Notes: a model not told the origin generated them from the letters alone. Positions 18,657 through 27,674 are shown, numbered from the stretch's first letter. The stretch is 64,000 nt of DNA from Acetobacteraceae bacterium (GCA_003164135.1 PLSD01000125.1:1-64000), one strand, 5' to 3'. A program made the numbers and translations.

Positions 18657-19892
18657 TCAGGCATCGAGCGGAGCCAGAATGACCGGCATGGCATTGAATG
18701 AATTGGAAAGCACCGAAGGCCGGCGTTGAGGGTTGCCCACGACTTTGTAGCGGGGAAACCGTTCGAGCAGGATCCGAAGGGCCAGCCGGCATTCGATTCG
18801 GGCTAGTATATTGCCAATGCAAAGATGCGGTCCGGCGCCGAATGTCGTGACGGCTTTGGGTGGACGTTGCAAGTCAAGATCTAGTGCATTTGGCCAGATG
18901 TCCTCGTCAACATTGCCCGCACCGAGAAGGAAAACGATCCATTGACCCTTGCGGATGGTTACGCCACGCACGTTAATATCCTTGAGCACATAGCGCGCCA
19001 CGCCGTTGGAGGGCGCGATAAAGCGAAACAACTCGTCCATCGCGCTGGGCCACAGCTCTGGGTTTTGAATGAGCAGTTGGCGTTGATCCTGATGCTCAAA
19101 CAGAATATTGGCGGCGCTCATAATGAAGCTCTTGGCGGATTCGTAACCACCCGACACTAATGTCCCGCAAAGGCCGAGGATCCACTCGTCGCTGAGCTTG
19201 ATGCCGTTGACCTCAATCGCCAGCAGCCCCGAGACGAAATCATCGCCGGGCTGAGCGCGGCGCTCCGTTACAAAGGCCTTAAAATAGGCGTGCATCTCCT
19301 CAAGCGTGCGCGTGATGGCGTCCCAGTCGGTGGTTTCGGAAAATTCAGTGGAGTCGCGCGTGGCTTGAGCCCAAGCGAAGAACTTTGGATAGATGTCACT
19401 TGGAACGTCTATTAAGCTTGCCACCACGTCCGCTGGCAGGCGCCCTGCAAAGTCTTCGGCGAAATCAAACGGAGTGTGTTTGGGTGCCTTATCCAAGACC
19501 TCATGAATGACCTGCTCCATATGTTCCTGCATCGCACGGATCTTGCGCGGCGAGAGAAGCTGCAACAGGGCGGACTTCAATTGGGTGTGTTCGGGCGGAT
19601 CGGTAAAAACCAGCGTCCGGCGGCCAGATTTAGCCAGATAGTTCTCGGCCCAGTCATCGCCTCTCGAATTGATTAAGGTGCCTTTGGTGTTGCTGAGCGC
19701 CGCCGGGTCCTGCATCAGGGTGCGGATGTCGTTATATTTCGTAATGGCCCAGAATTGCCCTGGTTCATACCAGAAGACAGGAACTTCCCGCTGCATTCGC
19801 TGGAACAGCGCACGGTTGTCGTTGACATAGAAATAGGGGTCGTCTAGACGAATTTCTCTTTTCCAGTCAATCAGTTCTTGGGATATCGACAT
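18657..19892 (-). CDS. Cytochrome P450 (module II)
   Basis: A 411-residue soluble bacterial P450. The heme-binding loop FGAGPHLCIGN places the Cys ligand near residue 358. The K-helix ExxR is seen in DELFRFIAP. The I-helix segment reads LVSGGYESAKSF, where most P450s read A-G-x-(D/E)-T. Here the acid is Glu and the following Thr is Ser, a deviation worth noting for oxygen activation. No redox partner gene is adjacent. It forms an operon with the SnoaL-like gene and is divergent from tetR across operator B2. The substrate is probably a hydrophobic ring compound, as inferred from its neighbours. Confidence 0.92.
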   Translation of the reverse strand: MSISQELIDWKREIRLDDPYFYVNDNRALFQRMQREVPVFWYEPGQFWAITKYNDIRTLMQDPAALSNTKGTLINSRGDDWAENYLAKSGRRTLVFTDPPEHTQLKSALLQLLSPRKIRAMQEHMEQVIHEVLDKAPKHTPFDFAEDFAGRLPADVVASLIDVPSDIYPKFFAWAQATRDSTEFSETTDWDAITRTLEEMHAYFKAFVTERRAQPGDDFVSGLLAIEVNGIKLSDEWILGLCGTLVSGGYESAKSFIMSAANILFEHQDQRQLLIQNPELWPSAMDELFRFIAPSNGVARYVLKDINVRGVTIRKGQWIVFLLGAGNVDEDIWPNALDLDLQRPPKAVTTFGAGPHLCIGNILARIECRLALRILLERFPRYKVVGNPQRRPSVLSNSFNAMPVILAPLDA

Positions 19893-19991
19893 GGCTGTGC
19901 TCCCCAGCGTTGCTCGTGTTCAGGTCATTTTTGCCGCGCGATTGACGCTGATCGGTCAGCTCTTCACGCTTGGCCTGTTCTGTCGTGAGAA

Positions 19992-20016
19992 TATACGGAC
20001 CTTTTCGGTCTGTAAA
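19992..20016. promoter_or_regulatory. TetR-type operator B2 in the P450/tetR gap
   Basis: An inverted repeat, TATACGGACC, five bases, GGTCTGTAAA, ending 12 bp before the tetR start and about 100 bp from the P450 start. It shares arms and the five-base spacing with operator B1. It is ideally placed for autorepression and for control of the P450/SnoaL operon. Confidence 0.72.
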
Positions 20017-20028
20017 GGTGATTCGTAG

Positions 20029-20706
20029 ATGACGGAGCCAGGTAGTGCGCCCGATGTTGCTGCCACGTCGAGTGAGGTTCGTGGCCGTCCGCGAGACCCA
20101 GCTCTGGAGGCGCGGGTGTTCGATGAGGCGATTGCAATCTACGCCCAGGGTGGATGGGCGGCCTTCACGTTTGGCGCCGTGGCGCTCGCCGCATCGGTCG
20201 GCAAGGCGGCCCTCTATCGACGTTGGAATGGGCCGGGGGAGCTGCTGGGCGAGACGCTCACAGCGCGCTGGTTTCCGCTGGACTCAGGTGACATGGGCTC
20301 ACTTAAAGGCGATCTCGTCAAATCGGCGACCATTTGGTTCGATCTTTTGACAGGTCCCCATGCCGGCGTCTTGCTACATTTGCAGGCCGATACCTGGACC
20401 AATGAAGAAGCACGTCGCTACACGGGAAAATATGGCGCGCAGTTGTTGGAACAGGGTCGAGCCGTTACCCGAAGAGCCGCGAAGCGAGGAGAAATCCCCG
20501 CCGGCGTCGATGGAAAGATGCTACAGGATCTAGTGGTTGGTGCTGTGATCAACCGGATTTATTCAATGCGCGCCGCTGACGTGCCGGCCCTTAGGCGGCG
20601 GCGTGACCGTTTCATTCAAGATGTTGTCGGAATCGTTCTTACTGGAATGCAAGGCTATCGCCCGTCAACGCCGGAAGTCGGCGCCGAGCGGATGGGCGGG
20701 GTCTAG
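20029..20706 (+). CDS. TetR/AcrR-family repressor (module II)
   Basis: A 225-residue TetR-type regulator. After a short unstructured N-terminus comes the helix-turn-helix: FDEAIAIYAQGGWAAFTFGA, then VALAASVGKAALYRRWNGPG. The rest is the helical ligand-binding part. It is divergent from the P450/SnoaL operon, and the perfect-arm repeats at 16937 and 19992 are its likely targets, which would place the 17096 SDR in the same regulon. The effector is unknown. Confidence 0.9.
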   Translation: MTEPGSAPDVAATSSEVRGRPRDPALEARVFDEAIAIYAQGGWAAFTFGAVALAASVGKAALYRRWNGPGELLGETLTARWFPLDSGDMGSLKGDLVKSATIWFDLLTGPHAGVLLHLQADTWTNEEARRYTGKYGAQLLEQGRAVTRRAAKRGEIPAGVDGKMLQDLVVGAVINRIYSMRAADVPALRRRRDRFIQDVVGIVLTGMQGYRPSTPEVGAERMGGV

Positions 20707-20938
20707 CTCAGCTTCGCCACATCGTTCCCGTCTGGATTGGCGGTCGTCCGATCTCGACTTTCGCCGCGCCGTGCCAGGCTGGCCATCCAGCTCGGCCGAG
20801 CACAGGACCAAGATCCACAGGAAAAACCCACAGAAAAGACTGAATAGGGAAATAAAGTGCCAAGCCGAACCTCCCGGCGGTCTACAAAACGGGGGCTATC
20901 CCAAACCCACCTACTCACCGACCACGCAAGCGTCAGCC

Positions 20939-20967
20939 AAACATAACGGTTGTAATGTTTAGTTGAC
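20939..20967. promoter_or_regulatory. TetR-type operator C1
   Basis: A 29-bp element with AAACAT and ATGTTT arms ten bases apart and a TTGAC tail. It matches the element at 28691-28719 (opposite strand) at 25 of 29 positions, with the shared core TGTAATGTTTA. The two copies lie before the two outward-reading transcription units of module III, which points to one regulator, probably the TetR at 25063. Confidence 0.7.
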
Positions 20968-21126
20968 GCGCGATCTGCCGTGCGTTATCTCTCGTGACAA
21001 CAAGAGTTTTTCGACTGCGAATGACCAGAGAAACGTGCCGGTTTAAAATTCTGGTCAGCGCCCGTTGAACGTGAAGAGCATAAAGGCCTCAGGAGCGGAA
21101 TCAGGCATTGGCTGGCGGTAACGCCA

Positions 21127-21142
21127 ACTAACACGCGTTAGT
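21127..21142. promoter_or_regulatory. Inverted repeat ACTAAC-N4-GTTAGT
   Basis: Six-base arms around ACGC, 47 bp upstream of the SDR start at 21190. It looks like a regulator site, but no second copy was found in the window, so the cognate protein is unknown. Confidence 0.45.
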
Positions 21143-21189
21143 GTCGAAGAAGAAGTAAATCATTATGCAACCGAAAAGTGGGGGCGACT

Positions 21190-21963
21190 ATGCGGTTAGA
21201 TGGTAAGCGTATCTTTGTAACCGGTGGTGCGAACGGATGCGGGGAAGGTGTCGTGCGCGGCTTGATTGCCGAGGGTGCGAGCGTTGTCTCCACCGATATC
21301 GACGATATTCGCGGTCGAAGCATCGTGGATGAGTTGAATGTCGGCGAGCGTCTTTCCTATATGCATCTCGACGTCTCGAAGCGCGAAGATGTCTTCGCGG
21401 TAGTCAATCAGGCGGCGGCCCATCTTGGCGCCCTCGACGGCCTGGTTAATTCAGGCGGAAACATTCTTCACTGTGCGCCGGAAGATGTCACCGATGAAAA
21501 ATGGGACACCATTTTCAATGTCCATGTCAAAGGCACGCTGTACACCAATCAAGCGGTGTTCCCCCATCTCCGGGCCGCCGGCGGTGGCACCATCGTCAAT
21601 TTCGGGTCCGCAGCCGCGATCCGCGGCGCCCCGACTTTCTCGATTTACAGTGCCGCCAAGGGCGCCGTGTTCGCCTGGACCCGCGCTCTCGCCATAGACT
21701 GGGGACAATACAACATCCGCGCCAACGCGATCGCCCCGTTTATGGAAAGCTCCCTGCAGGAGGAGTCGAAGAGAACCGGAACGCCGGAGGAGCGGGCGCG
21801 GCTGGAGGGATCGACGCGGGCGGTGACGAAAATCCGCGGCGCTTTGGGCAAAGCCGAATACGACTTAGCACCGATGATCGCGCTGCTGCTTAGCGATGGC
21901 GGCACTTATATTACAGGCCAGGTTCTCGCCGTTGATGGCGGCTTTGCGATGCTCGGCTCCTGA
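21190..21963 (+). CDS. SDR oxidoreductase (module III, first gene)
   Basis: A 257-residue classical SDR: cofactor motif TGGANGCGEGVV near residue 10, D-I-D after beta-2 (NAD preference suggested), NSGG in place of the usual NNAG, the Ser of VNFGSAAA, YSAAK as the catalytic Tyr-Lys, and a C-terminal GQVLAVDGGFA. ATG 21190 is used because GGGGGC lies seven bases upstream; a GTG at 21178 lacks a site. It opens the rightward run of four oxidoreductase genes and is 38 bp before the epimerase gene. Confidence 0.87.
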   Translation: MRLDGKRIFVTGGANGCGEGVVRGLIAEGASVVSTDIDDIRGRSIVDELNVGERLSYMHLDVSKREDVFAVVNQAAAHLGALDGLVNSGGNILHCAPEDVTDEKWDTIFNVHVKGTLYTNQAVFPHLRAAGGGTIVNFGSAAAIRGAPTFSIYSAAKGAVFAWTRALAIDWGQYNIRANAIAPFMESSLQEESKRTGTPEERARLEGSTRAVTKIRGALGKAEYDLAPMIALLLSDGGTYITGQVLAVDGGFAMLGS

Positions 21964-22001
21964 ACATCATAAACGCCGCCGTGCAGGCTGGGAGATATTG
22001 A

Positions 22002-22928
22002 ATGCTACAGGGAAATAAAATCCTTTTAACCGGCCTGACAGGCCGTATCGGTGGCGCCGCAGCCGTTGCGCTCGCGCCTTCGAACGAAGTCTGGGGCTTG
22101 GCGCGCTATACCAAGGAGGGCACGCGCGAGGCCGCCGAAAAACTCGGTGTCATACCCGTTGTCGGCGATTTTGCCCGCGGGTCGCTCGATGCCGTCCCGC
22201 GTGATTTTGACTATATCGTGCATATTGCTGCCAACGTCTCTCCGCGATCTGCCGAGGAAGGGATGCTGGATAATTCAGATGGAGCCGCGCGGCTGATGAG
22301 TCACTGCCATACTGCAAAGGCGTTCCTTCACGTGTCGGCGAGTAGTGTCTACGCGCAAAATGCGGACCCATACCATACGTACCCTGAGGACTCCGATCTC
22401 GGCGGCAGCTATGGCGGCCAATATTCACCGACTAAAGTAGCTGCCGAAGGTGCAGTGCGCGCGGCGGCGCTAATCCTGAATCTGCCTACGGCGATTTGCC
22501 GGCAGAACGTCCAGTATGGCGGCCTCACCGGTGAACCGGGTCTGATTGACCGTTTCCTCGATGTTTTTGTCGAAACGGGCGAGGTCTATTTGCCGCCGAC
22601 CGGGCCCATGGTCATCGGGCCGATTCATGAGGATGACATCGTCGATCTGATAGAGCCAAGCCTCAAAGCTGCCTCGGTTCCGGCTTTTATCGTCAACTGG
22701 GGTGGGGACGAGCGGGTTGATTGGCAGGAACTTTTTGAATATGTCGGCTTTCTGATTGATAAAACACCAAAATTTATTCGTAAACCTGAGTTTGCGTTTC
22801 CAAATTATTTTCCAGACCCAACAAAGCGCCGGGCCATGGCGGGGCCATGTAAGATTGACTGGAAAACAGGTATCCGCCGCACCCTGCAACTTCGCTTTCC
22901 AGATATGGCCTTGAAGCACGTCGATTGA
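22002..22928 (+). CDS. NAD-dependent epimerase/dehydratase-like (extended SDR)
   Basis: A 308-residue extended SDR. The Rossmann start NKILLTGLTGRIGGAAAVAL has the GxxGxxG motif at residues 11-17, HIAANVSP corresponds to the HxAA motif, and YSPTK is the catalytic YxxxK. It is paralogous with the products at 23979 and 27674: all share E(V/I)(W/Y)GLAR(Y/F) after beta-2 and an RR(R/A)(S/M)-x-GPC-x-(I/V) block near the end. These look like reductases or dehydrogenases of hydroxy-ketone or sugar-like groups. Substrate unknown. Confidence 0.82.
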   Translation: MLQGNKILLTGLTGRIGGAAAVALAPSNEVWGLARYTKEGTREAAEKLGVIPVVGDFARGSLDAVPRDFDYIVHIAANVSPRSAEEGMLDNSDGAARLMSHCHTAKAFLHVSASSVYAQNADPYHTYPEDSDLGGSYGGQYSPTKVAAEGAVRAAALILNLPTAICRQNVQYGGLTGEPGLIDRFLDVFVETGEVYLPPTGPMVIGPIHEDDIVDLIEPSLKAASVPAFIVNWGGDERVDWQELFEYVGFLIDKTPKFIRKPEFAFPNYFPDPTKRRAMAGPCKIDWKTGIRRTLQLRFPDMALKHVD

Positions 22929-23035
22929 AACAGGTCCGGTGCCGCATGCCGCGAGGGCATTTCGCGCAAAGTTAATGCAACGATATAGTAACGAAATTCA
23001 GCTCAATACCGCAATCTGACTGAAAGGAAAAATCA

Positions 23036-23887
23036 ATGTCCCATAAACTTGCCCACCAGCTTAACATCGACGCTTTGCCTCTGGACATGCCGAACAAACG
23101 CATCACGGAATTAATGGACCTGCGCGGCAAGGTGGCAGCGGTTACAGCCGGCGGCGGCCCCAGTCTTGGCCAAGCCTGCGTAAACCGGCTCGCGGGCCTT
23201 GGCGCGGCGGTGGCCGTCATCGATATTGATAGCGAGGCCGCGCAGCGGGTTGCCGCCCAGGTTGCCGAACGCTGGGGTGTGCGCACATTTGCGGTCACTG
23301 CGGATGTGACGCGCTTCGACGATGCCGTGCGGGCGGTTGCGGCTGTCAACGCGCATTTTGGAAAGATCGATATATGGGTGAATAATCTAGGCATCCCGGA
23401 GCGTGGCCTTCGCTTCGCGGAGGAATCGGAGGCGGTTCTTGATCGCATGATCGCGATCAATCTGAAAGCACCGATTTATTGCGCGCGTGCGGTCCTAGAT
23501 GTAATGCTACCGCAAAAATCCGGACGTATCATTAACATCGCGTCCGAAAGCAGCAAACGGGCAACAGCGCTCAGTGTCGTATACAGTTCCTGTAAAGCTG
23601 GCGTTGTCGGGTTCACAAGGAATCTCGCGCTGGATTTGAAAGGCAGCGGCGTTACGACCGTCGCTGTCTGTCCTGGCGTGATGCTGACCGCGGAAATTGC
23701 GGAGCATTATCGTGCGTTACCGGAAGACGAGACCCCGCAAAACCTGGTGAATGGCATCAATCGCGTCATCGCAGGACGTGCCTCGCTCGCGGAAGAGGTT
23801 GCCAACATGGTGGGGTTTCTTGCCACTGATGCAGGTGCTTACGTGCAGGCAACTGCTGTTAGCGTTGGCGGCGGTTTGTCCGACTAG
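23036..23887 (+). CDS. SDR oxidoreductase (module III)
   Basis: A 283-residue SDR with an N-terminal extension of about 30 residues before VAAVTAGGGPSLGQ, the cofactor motif. IDID after beta-2 suggests NAD. NNLG replaces NNAG, IASESS supplies the Ser, and YSSCK is the catalytic YxxxK. The start at ATG 23036 follows TGAAAGGAAAAATC. It sits between two epimerase-like genes and probably acts on the same intermediate series. Confidence 0.86.
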   Translation: MSHKLAHQLNIDALPLDMPNKRITELMDLRGKVAAVTAGGGPSLGQACVNRLAGLGAAVAVIDIDSEAAQRVAAQVAERWGVRTFAVTADVTRFDDAVRAVAAVNAHFGKIDIWVNNLGIPERGLRFAEESEAVLDRMIAINLKAPIYCARAVLDVMLPQKSGRIINIASESSKRATALSVVYSSCKAGVVGFTRNLALDLKGSGVTTVAVCPGVMLTAEIAEHYRALPEDETPQNLVNGINRVIAGRASLAEEVANMVGFLATDAGAYVQATAVSVGGGLSD

Positions 23888-23978
23888 AGTAGTCTGTCTT
23901 AGATGAATGCTCTAGGCTCTAGAACCCATATGAACCTACAATTTATTGTGCTGCAGAGTGACATGAACGGAGATGGTG

Positions 23979-24908
23979 ATGCTGTCTGGTGAGAAAATTC
24001 TGGTGACGGGTGTTGCCGGTCTTGGTCCCTTTCCCATCGCATCGATGCTGGCCAAGAACAACGAGGTCTGGGGGTTGGCGCGATTTGGCGATGCGGCGAC
24101 AAGGCGCAAGGTCGAAGCGGCCGGAATTCGCGCTTTCTCCGCTGATTTAGGCTCGGGACAATTTGACGGCTTGCCGAATAATTTCACTTATTTGCTGCAT
24201 TTTGCCTGGCGGCGAGCGGAACTCGCGCAATTGGAAGATGCCATTCGGGTGAACGTTGAAGGTTCGGGCTTGATCTTGCAACATTGCCGTAAGGCGAAGG
24301 CGGCGCTCGTTATTTCATCGATGGGCGTGTATTCGACGAATGAGGATCCGATGTACACCTACACCGAGACGGACCCGATAGGACGCGGTTCCACCCCTTA
24401 CGCGGCGACAAGCCCAGCGACAAAGGTGGGACTTGAAGGCGTTGCGCGGTTTTGTGCGCGGGCATTCAATTTACCGGTGACGATTGCCAGATTGAACACG
24501 GTTTTTGGGATTGCCGATCATTTGAGTGGAAATTACCACGCGCGCCTGATTCAAAGTGTGCGTGCGGGAGAATCGTTTCCCGTGCCGGGGGACCCCAATC
24601 CACATAGCCCGCTGCATACGGACGATATGCAAAGCCAAGTGGAAGCCTTGCTCGGTGAAGCCGGCGTACCGGCGCTGACCACGAACTGGTGTGGTGATGA
24701 GGTCGTGACGACACAGAACGCCGCGAAGCAAATCGAGCGCCTATCCGGTCTTCCAGCAATGCTGAAGATCGTGAAGACGCCGGGAGCACCACAGGGGAAT
24801 GCTGCCAACCCCACCCGCCGCCGGTCGATCACCGGCCCGTGCAATGTATCCTTCAGTGCCGGCCTGGAGCGCTTATATCACGCGCTGGCGGAAAGCCCGC
24901 CGATCTAG
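23979..24908 (+). CDS. NAD-dependent epimerase/dehydratase-like (extended SDR)
   Basis: A 309-residue paralogue of the 22002 product. GEKILVTGVAGLGPFPIASM gives a variant dinucleotide loop, and LLHFAW stands where the others have HxAA. The usual YxxxK position is hard to place (YAATSPATK), so the active site may be altered. ATG 23979 has ACGGAG six bases upstream; ATG 23973 abuts that site. Last gene of the rightward operon, convergent with tetR at 25063. Confidence 0.78.
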   Translation: MLSGEKILVTGVAGLGPFPIASMLAKNNEVWGLARFGDAATRRKVEAAGIRAFSADLGSGQFDGLPNNFTYLLHFAWRRAELAQLEDAIRVNVEGSGLILQHCRKAKAALVISSMGVYSTNEDPMYTYTETDPIGRGSTPYAATSPATKVGLEGVARFCARAFNLPVTIARLNTVFGIADHLSGNYHARLIQSVRAGESFPVPGDPNPHSPLHTDDMQSQVEALLGEAGVPALTTNWCGDEVVTTQNAAKQIERLSGLPAMLKIVKTPGAPQGNAANPTRRRSITGPCNVSFSAGLERLYHALAESPPI

Positions 24909-25062
24909 AACGATATTCAGACCCATCAGCCGGTGAGCAAAATCCTCTATGAGAGGGAGGTTTTTATGCTACACGCACAGCCCTGGTGAAGGATCAGACC
25001 GCGCCCCTCAAAAGACGCATGAAATCTAAGGCCGATTGACCACAACGGCTACCCTAGCGGGA

Positions 25063-25707
25063 TTAGTCCTCTGCTTGCGGAGAAATAAACAACGGCCGCG
25101 TCAATAGATCGATCCCCGCTTCCAAAAACCGGTGGTATACGGCGGGATCATCGAGGTCGAGATCGCTGGTGCCTTCGAGCAAGGGTCGCAAAAGCATCGG
25201 CGCGGCGGTAATCGCATGGTAAAGCAGCAGGCCGATTTCCGGATCGGGAAGCGGGCGAGCTATGCCGGCGGCAATGAGTTGCTGCATCTGGTCGCGCTGC
25301 ATAGCACCCATCGCGTGGAAAACCCGTGCCGCCGGAAGCCCGCCGACAAAATAAACATGACGCAGATAAGCTGCGATCGCCGGATTGTTGCGCATAAATG
25401 ATTCGGTGGCAGCGCGCCTCGCCCGCATCGCATCTAGTGTGGGCAGGTCAAGCCCGACACCGGTGATGGCATCGCTCATCCGCGAAAGCACGGACTCCAG
25501 CACCGCCTGCTCCAGTGCGTCCTTCGACTTATAATGATGCAATATCGCGCCCGTCGACACACCTGCGGAAGCCGCAACCATACGGATGGAGGTGGCAGCG
25601 GGTCCATTTTCGGCAAAAAGGCGCAAGGCGATCTCGCGGATACGCACTGCCGGCGCAAGGTCATCGAGGCCGACATTGAAGCTTGCTTCGGATTGATTGT
25701 CGCGCAT
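25063..25707 (-). CDS. TetR/AcrR-family repressor (module III)
   Basis: A 214-residue TetR-type regulator with the helix-turn-helix in IREIALRLFAENGPAATSIR and VAASAGVSTGAILHHYKSKD. ATG 25707 has AAAGGAGAGCG directly upstream; the longer frame to 25746 lacks such a site. It is the last gene in the leftward group (epimerase, sulfotransferase, SnoaL, SDR remnant, tetR). Operators C1 and C2, upstream of the two outward units of this module, are its likely targets, because each of the other two TetR genes already has its own distinct operator pair. Confidence 0.88.
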   Translation of the reverse strand: MRDNQSEASFNVGLDDLAPAVRIREIALRLFAENGPAATSIRMVAASAGVSTGAILHHYKSKDALEQAVLESVLSRMSDAITGVGLDLPTLDAMRARRAATESFMRNNPAIAAYLRHVYFVGGLPAARVFHAMGAMQRDQMQQLIAAGIARPLPDPEIGLLLYHAITAAPMLLRPLLEGTSDLDLDDPAVYHRFLEAGIDLLTRPLFISPQAED

Positions 25708-25742
25708 TCGCTCTCCTTTGTACGGCTCATATTGCATCTGGC

Positions 25743-25850
25743 TCACCCCACGGGTGCACTGTCATCAACGGGCACACGCGCGCTATTGATATAACAGGCC
25801 CGGTCTGAGGCCAAGAACACAATGGTATTTGCATAGCCCAGCAGCGTACC
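25743..25850 (-). pseudogene. SDR C-terminal remnant
   Basis: A leftward frame reads YANTIVFLASDRACYINSAR and then VPVDDSAPVG before a stop. This is the standard C-terminal end of a short-chain dehydrogenase, where intact genes have VDGG. No upstream SDR body follows in frame. The region up to 26013 lacks any other gene. It indicates that this module once held another SDR between the SnoaL-like gene and tetR. Confidence 0.7.
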
Positions 25851-26013
25851 TATGCGTCGCGACCAGAACAGCGCGTCGTGCGGCGCCACGCATGGATTGG
25901 TCCGTTTGTGCTGGAAGCCGCTTCTCCCGGGCAGCCCGCGCCCCCCCACATCCGTTCCCGCGCCGATCGCAAGAGCTCGATTGCTATGTAATCCTAAGTC
26001 CAAACACACCTCG

Positions 26014-26508
26014 TCATTCGGTCGTTGGCGCAAGCTTGTGAAGCTGTAGGCCAAATATATGCACCTCCCGCTCGCGTAAGCGCCAGATATGGTCCTCCTC
26101 TGCCCAAAGGTCATAATATTTTCCGTAGCCGCGCATCTCCGTGGCGCCAGTCTCCGACAGATGCACATAGGTGGCGTAACACCAGCTGCGGATCATCCCC
26201 TCCGGTGCAGTTTCCAGCAGCGATGTCCCGATGACGTGGATCATCGAGCCGGGCCGCCAGGCGTGGTCTTGATTCCAGCCTTTAACCATCATCGCGATAA
26301 CCTCGGCGCGGCCAGCCAGCCGCCCCAGTTCTTTCAACCCGTCCTGCTTGAGCAGCAGCACACAATCGCGTGCATAAATATTGTAAAGCACACCTTCATT
26401 ATGCGTGTCGACCGCCCATTTTTGGCGCGCCAACTGGGCGCGGACATGGTCGAACGGGCTCATCACCAAGCCCCCGCTTGGCGTGCCGCGATTGGGTGGA
26501 TTTGTCAT
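26014..26508 (-). CDS. SnoaL-like protein (module III)
   Basis: A 164-residue paralogue of the 18145-18621 product, sharing RAQLARQKWAVD near residue 25, C(Y)ATYVH in the middle and WRLREREVHIFGL at the end. Its ATG overlaps the sulfotransferase stop by four bases (ATGA), so it is translationally coupled to that gene. The pairing of this subfamily with a P450 in one module and with a sulfotransferase in the other suggests it acts on the common scaffold of the pathway, possibly as an isomerase or dehydratase. Mechanistic residues could not be assigned. Confidence 0.8.
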   Translation of the reverse strand: MTNPPNRGTPSGGLVMSPFDHVRAQLARQKWAVDTHNEGVLYNIYARDCVLLLKQDGLKELGRLAGRAEVIAMMVKGWNQDHAWRPGSMIHVIGTSLLETAPEGMIRSWCYATYVHLSETGATEMRGYGKYYDLWAEEDHIWRLREREVHIFGLQLHKLAPTTE

Positions 26509-27674
26509 GCTCCAGCTCCGCGCTTGTGATCCGGCTCAACGCCGAATCGCTTGATATAAAAGCCGAACCGGTCCCGCAGCCGTTCAGTGTTGAGACCATA
26601 TTGCTCCGGCGCATAATCATGCCGGCCGTGCTTATCCTGCGGATTATTGGTCTGAAAGGCGGCGACGCGGTCTAGATATTCACTGGTGAGCTGCATGCCG
26701 AAATGATGGTATATCGACGTCACGGCACCCACAGGGTCTGCCATCAGATCGTTATAGTGAAGATCGTAAAATCGGCTTTCGTCGGCCATACAGTCGCGCG
26801 CAGCCATCGCCCGCAACAGACCGATCTCTTCTAGGCTCGTCCATTCGGCACCGAACCGTGTGGGATCGTAAACCGGGCTTGTGAGCTTGCGAATTGAGCC
26901 GACGAAATTTGCAACAGATGGCAGAACCGTGCCCGGATCGCGATGGGTCCAGACGATGCGCGCGTCCGGATAGGTGGACAACAGCGCCTCCAACGAGAAA
27001 ACATGTTTCGGCCATTTCAGCACCCATTGCCCAGGGTTGCGCCATTGCAGATGTTGCAGCATGCGCCGGTGGTGCTCGTATGCGGTCCGGTGATCGGCGG
27101 CGAGGAACCATTCCAGATAGGCCGGCATGCGCTGCGGCGCTACCGCTGCGGCGTTCATAAAGCTCCAGTCGAGCAGCCCGATACATTGTTCCGGTCGCGT
27201 TGCGCCAAACGGATGGATTTTCATCAGCACGGCCGCGTTCGGGCGCGCATCCAGCTCCGTCTGAACCTTGGCGATGCGTGGATCGTTCGTAAAGCTGTCG
27301 TGCGATGGTGGCGGCGACGGTTCACTCATCTCCCATTGCAATGGCGTGCGAATTTGTGGACCGCCCGCCAGCAAGCCGTGGAGATGGGTCGAGCCGGTGC
27401 GCGGCAGACCGAGCACGATAATCGGCGCCGTGATTTTTTCCGCCATGATGGCAGGATAACGCTTGCGGTCCTCGACCAATCGTAACCGCTTGACCAGCAA
27501 CGCCTCGATGCCGCCCGTCAAATGTGGCAAGATCTCCGGGGCATGGCCGGATTCATGCTCCATACCCCAAAGCAATACCTCCAACCCTTCACGGAACGGC
27601 AAGTCACCAAAATCGGTCAAACCGGCCGCTTGCGCCGCCTGTTCAAGCAACCTGTCGACATCCAGCACAGCCAT
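26505..27674 (-). CDS. PAPS-dependent sulfotransferase family protein (copy 2)
   Basis: A 389-residue Sulfotransfer_3-type protein, homologous throughout to the 7048-8211 product. The phosphosulfate loop LPRTGST is at residues 90-96, VWTHRDPGTVLPSVANFVGS is the 3'-phosphate region, and the tail has the shared N-P-Q-(D/G)-KHG-x-H-x-Y block. ATG 27674 overlaps the epimerase stop (TGATG). Expected role: sulfation of a hydroxyl on a pathway intermediate using PAPS. It depends on the cysDNC/cysQ products encoded 12 kb to the left, unless another PAPS source exists. Confidence 0.87.
   Translation of the reverse strand: MAVLDVDRLLEQAAQAAGLTDFGDLPFREGLEVLLWGMEHESGHAPEILPHLTGGIEALLVKRLRLVEDRKRYPAIMAEKITAPIIVLGLPRTGSTHLHGLLAGGPQIRTPLQWEMSEPSPPPSHDSFTNDPRIAKVQTELDARPNAAVLMKIHPFGATRPEQCIGLLDWSFMNAAAVAPQRMPAYLEWFLAADHRTAYEHHRRMLQHLQWRNPGQWVLKWPKHVFSLEALLSTYPDARIVWTHRDPGTVLPSVANFVGSIRKLTSPVYDPTRFGAEWTSLEEIGLLRAMAARDCMADESRFYDLHYNDLMADPVGAVTSIYHHFGMQLTSEYLDRVAAFQTNNPQDKHGRHDYAPEQYGLNTERLRDRFGFYIKRFGVEPDHKRGAGA

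Larger units (their letters stand above)
20707..21189. other. Long promoter region between tetR and the next module
   Basis: About 480 bp with no supported gene. It contains operator C1 (20939-20967) and a second inverted repeat (21127-21142). Short open frames on either strand lack start signals and recognisable products. It serves as the control region for the rightward SDR/epimerase operon. Confidence 0.5.
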
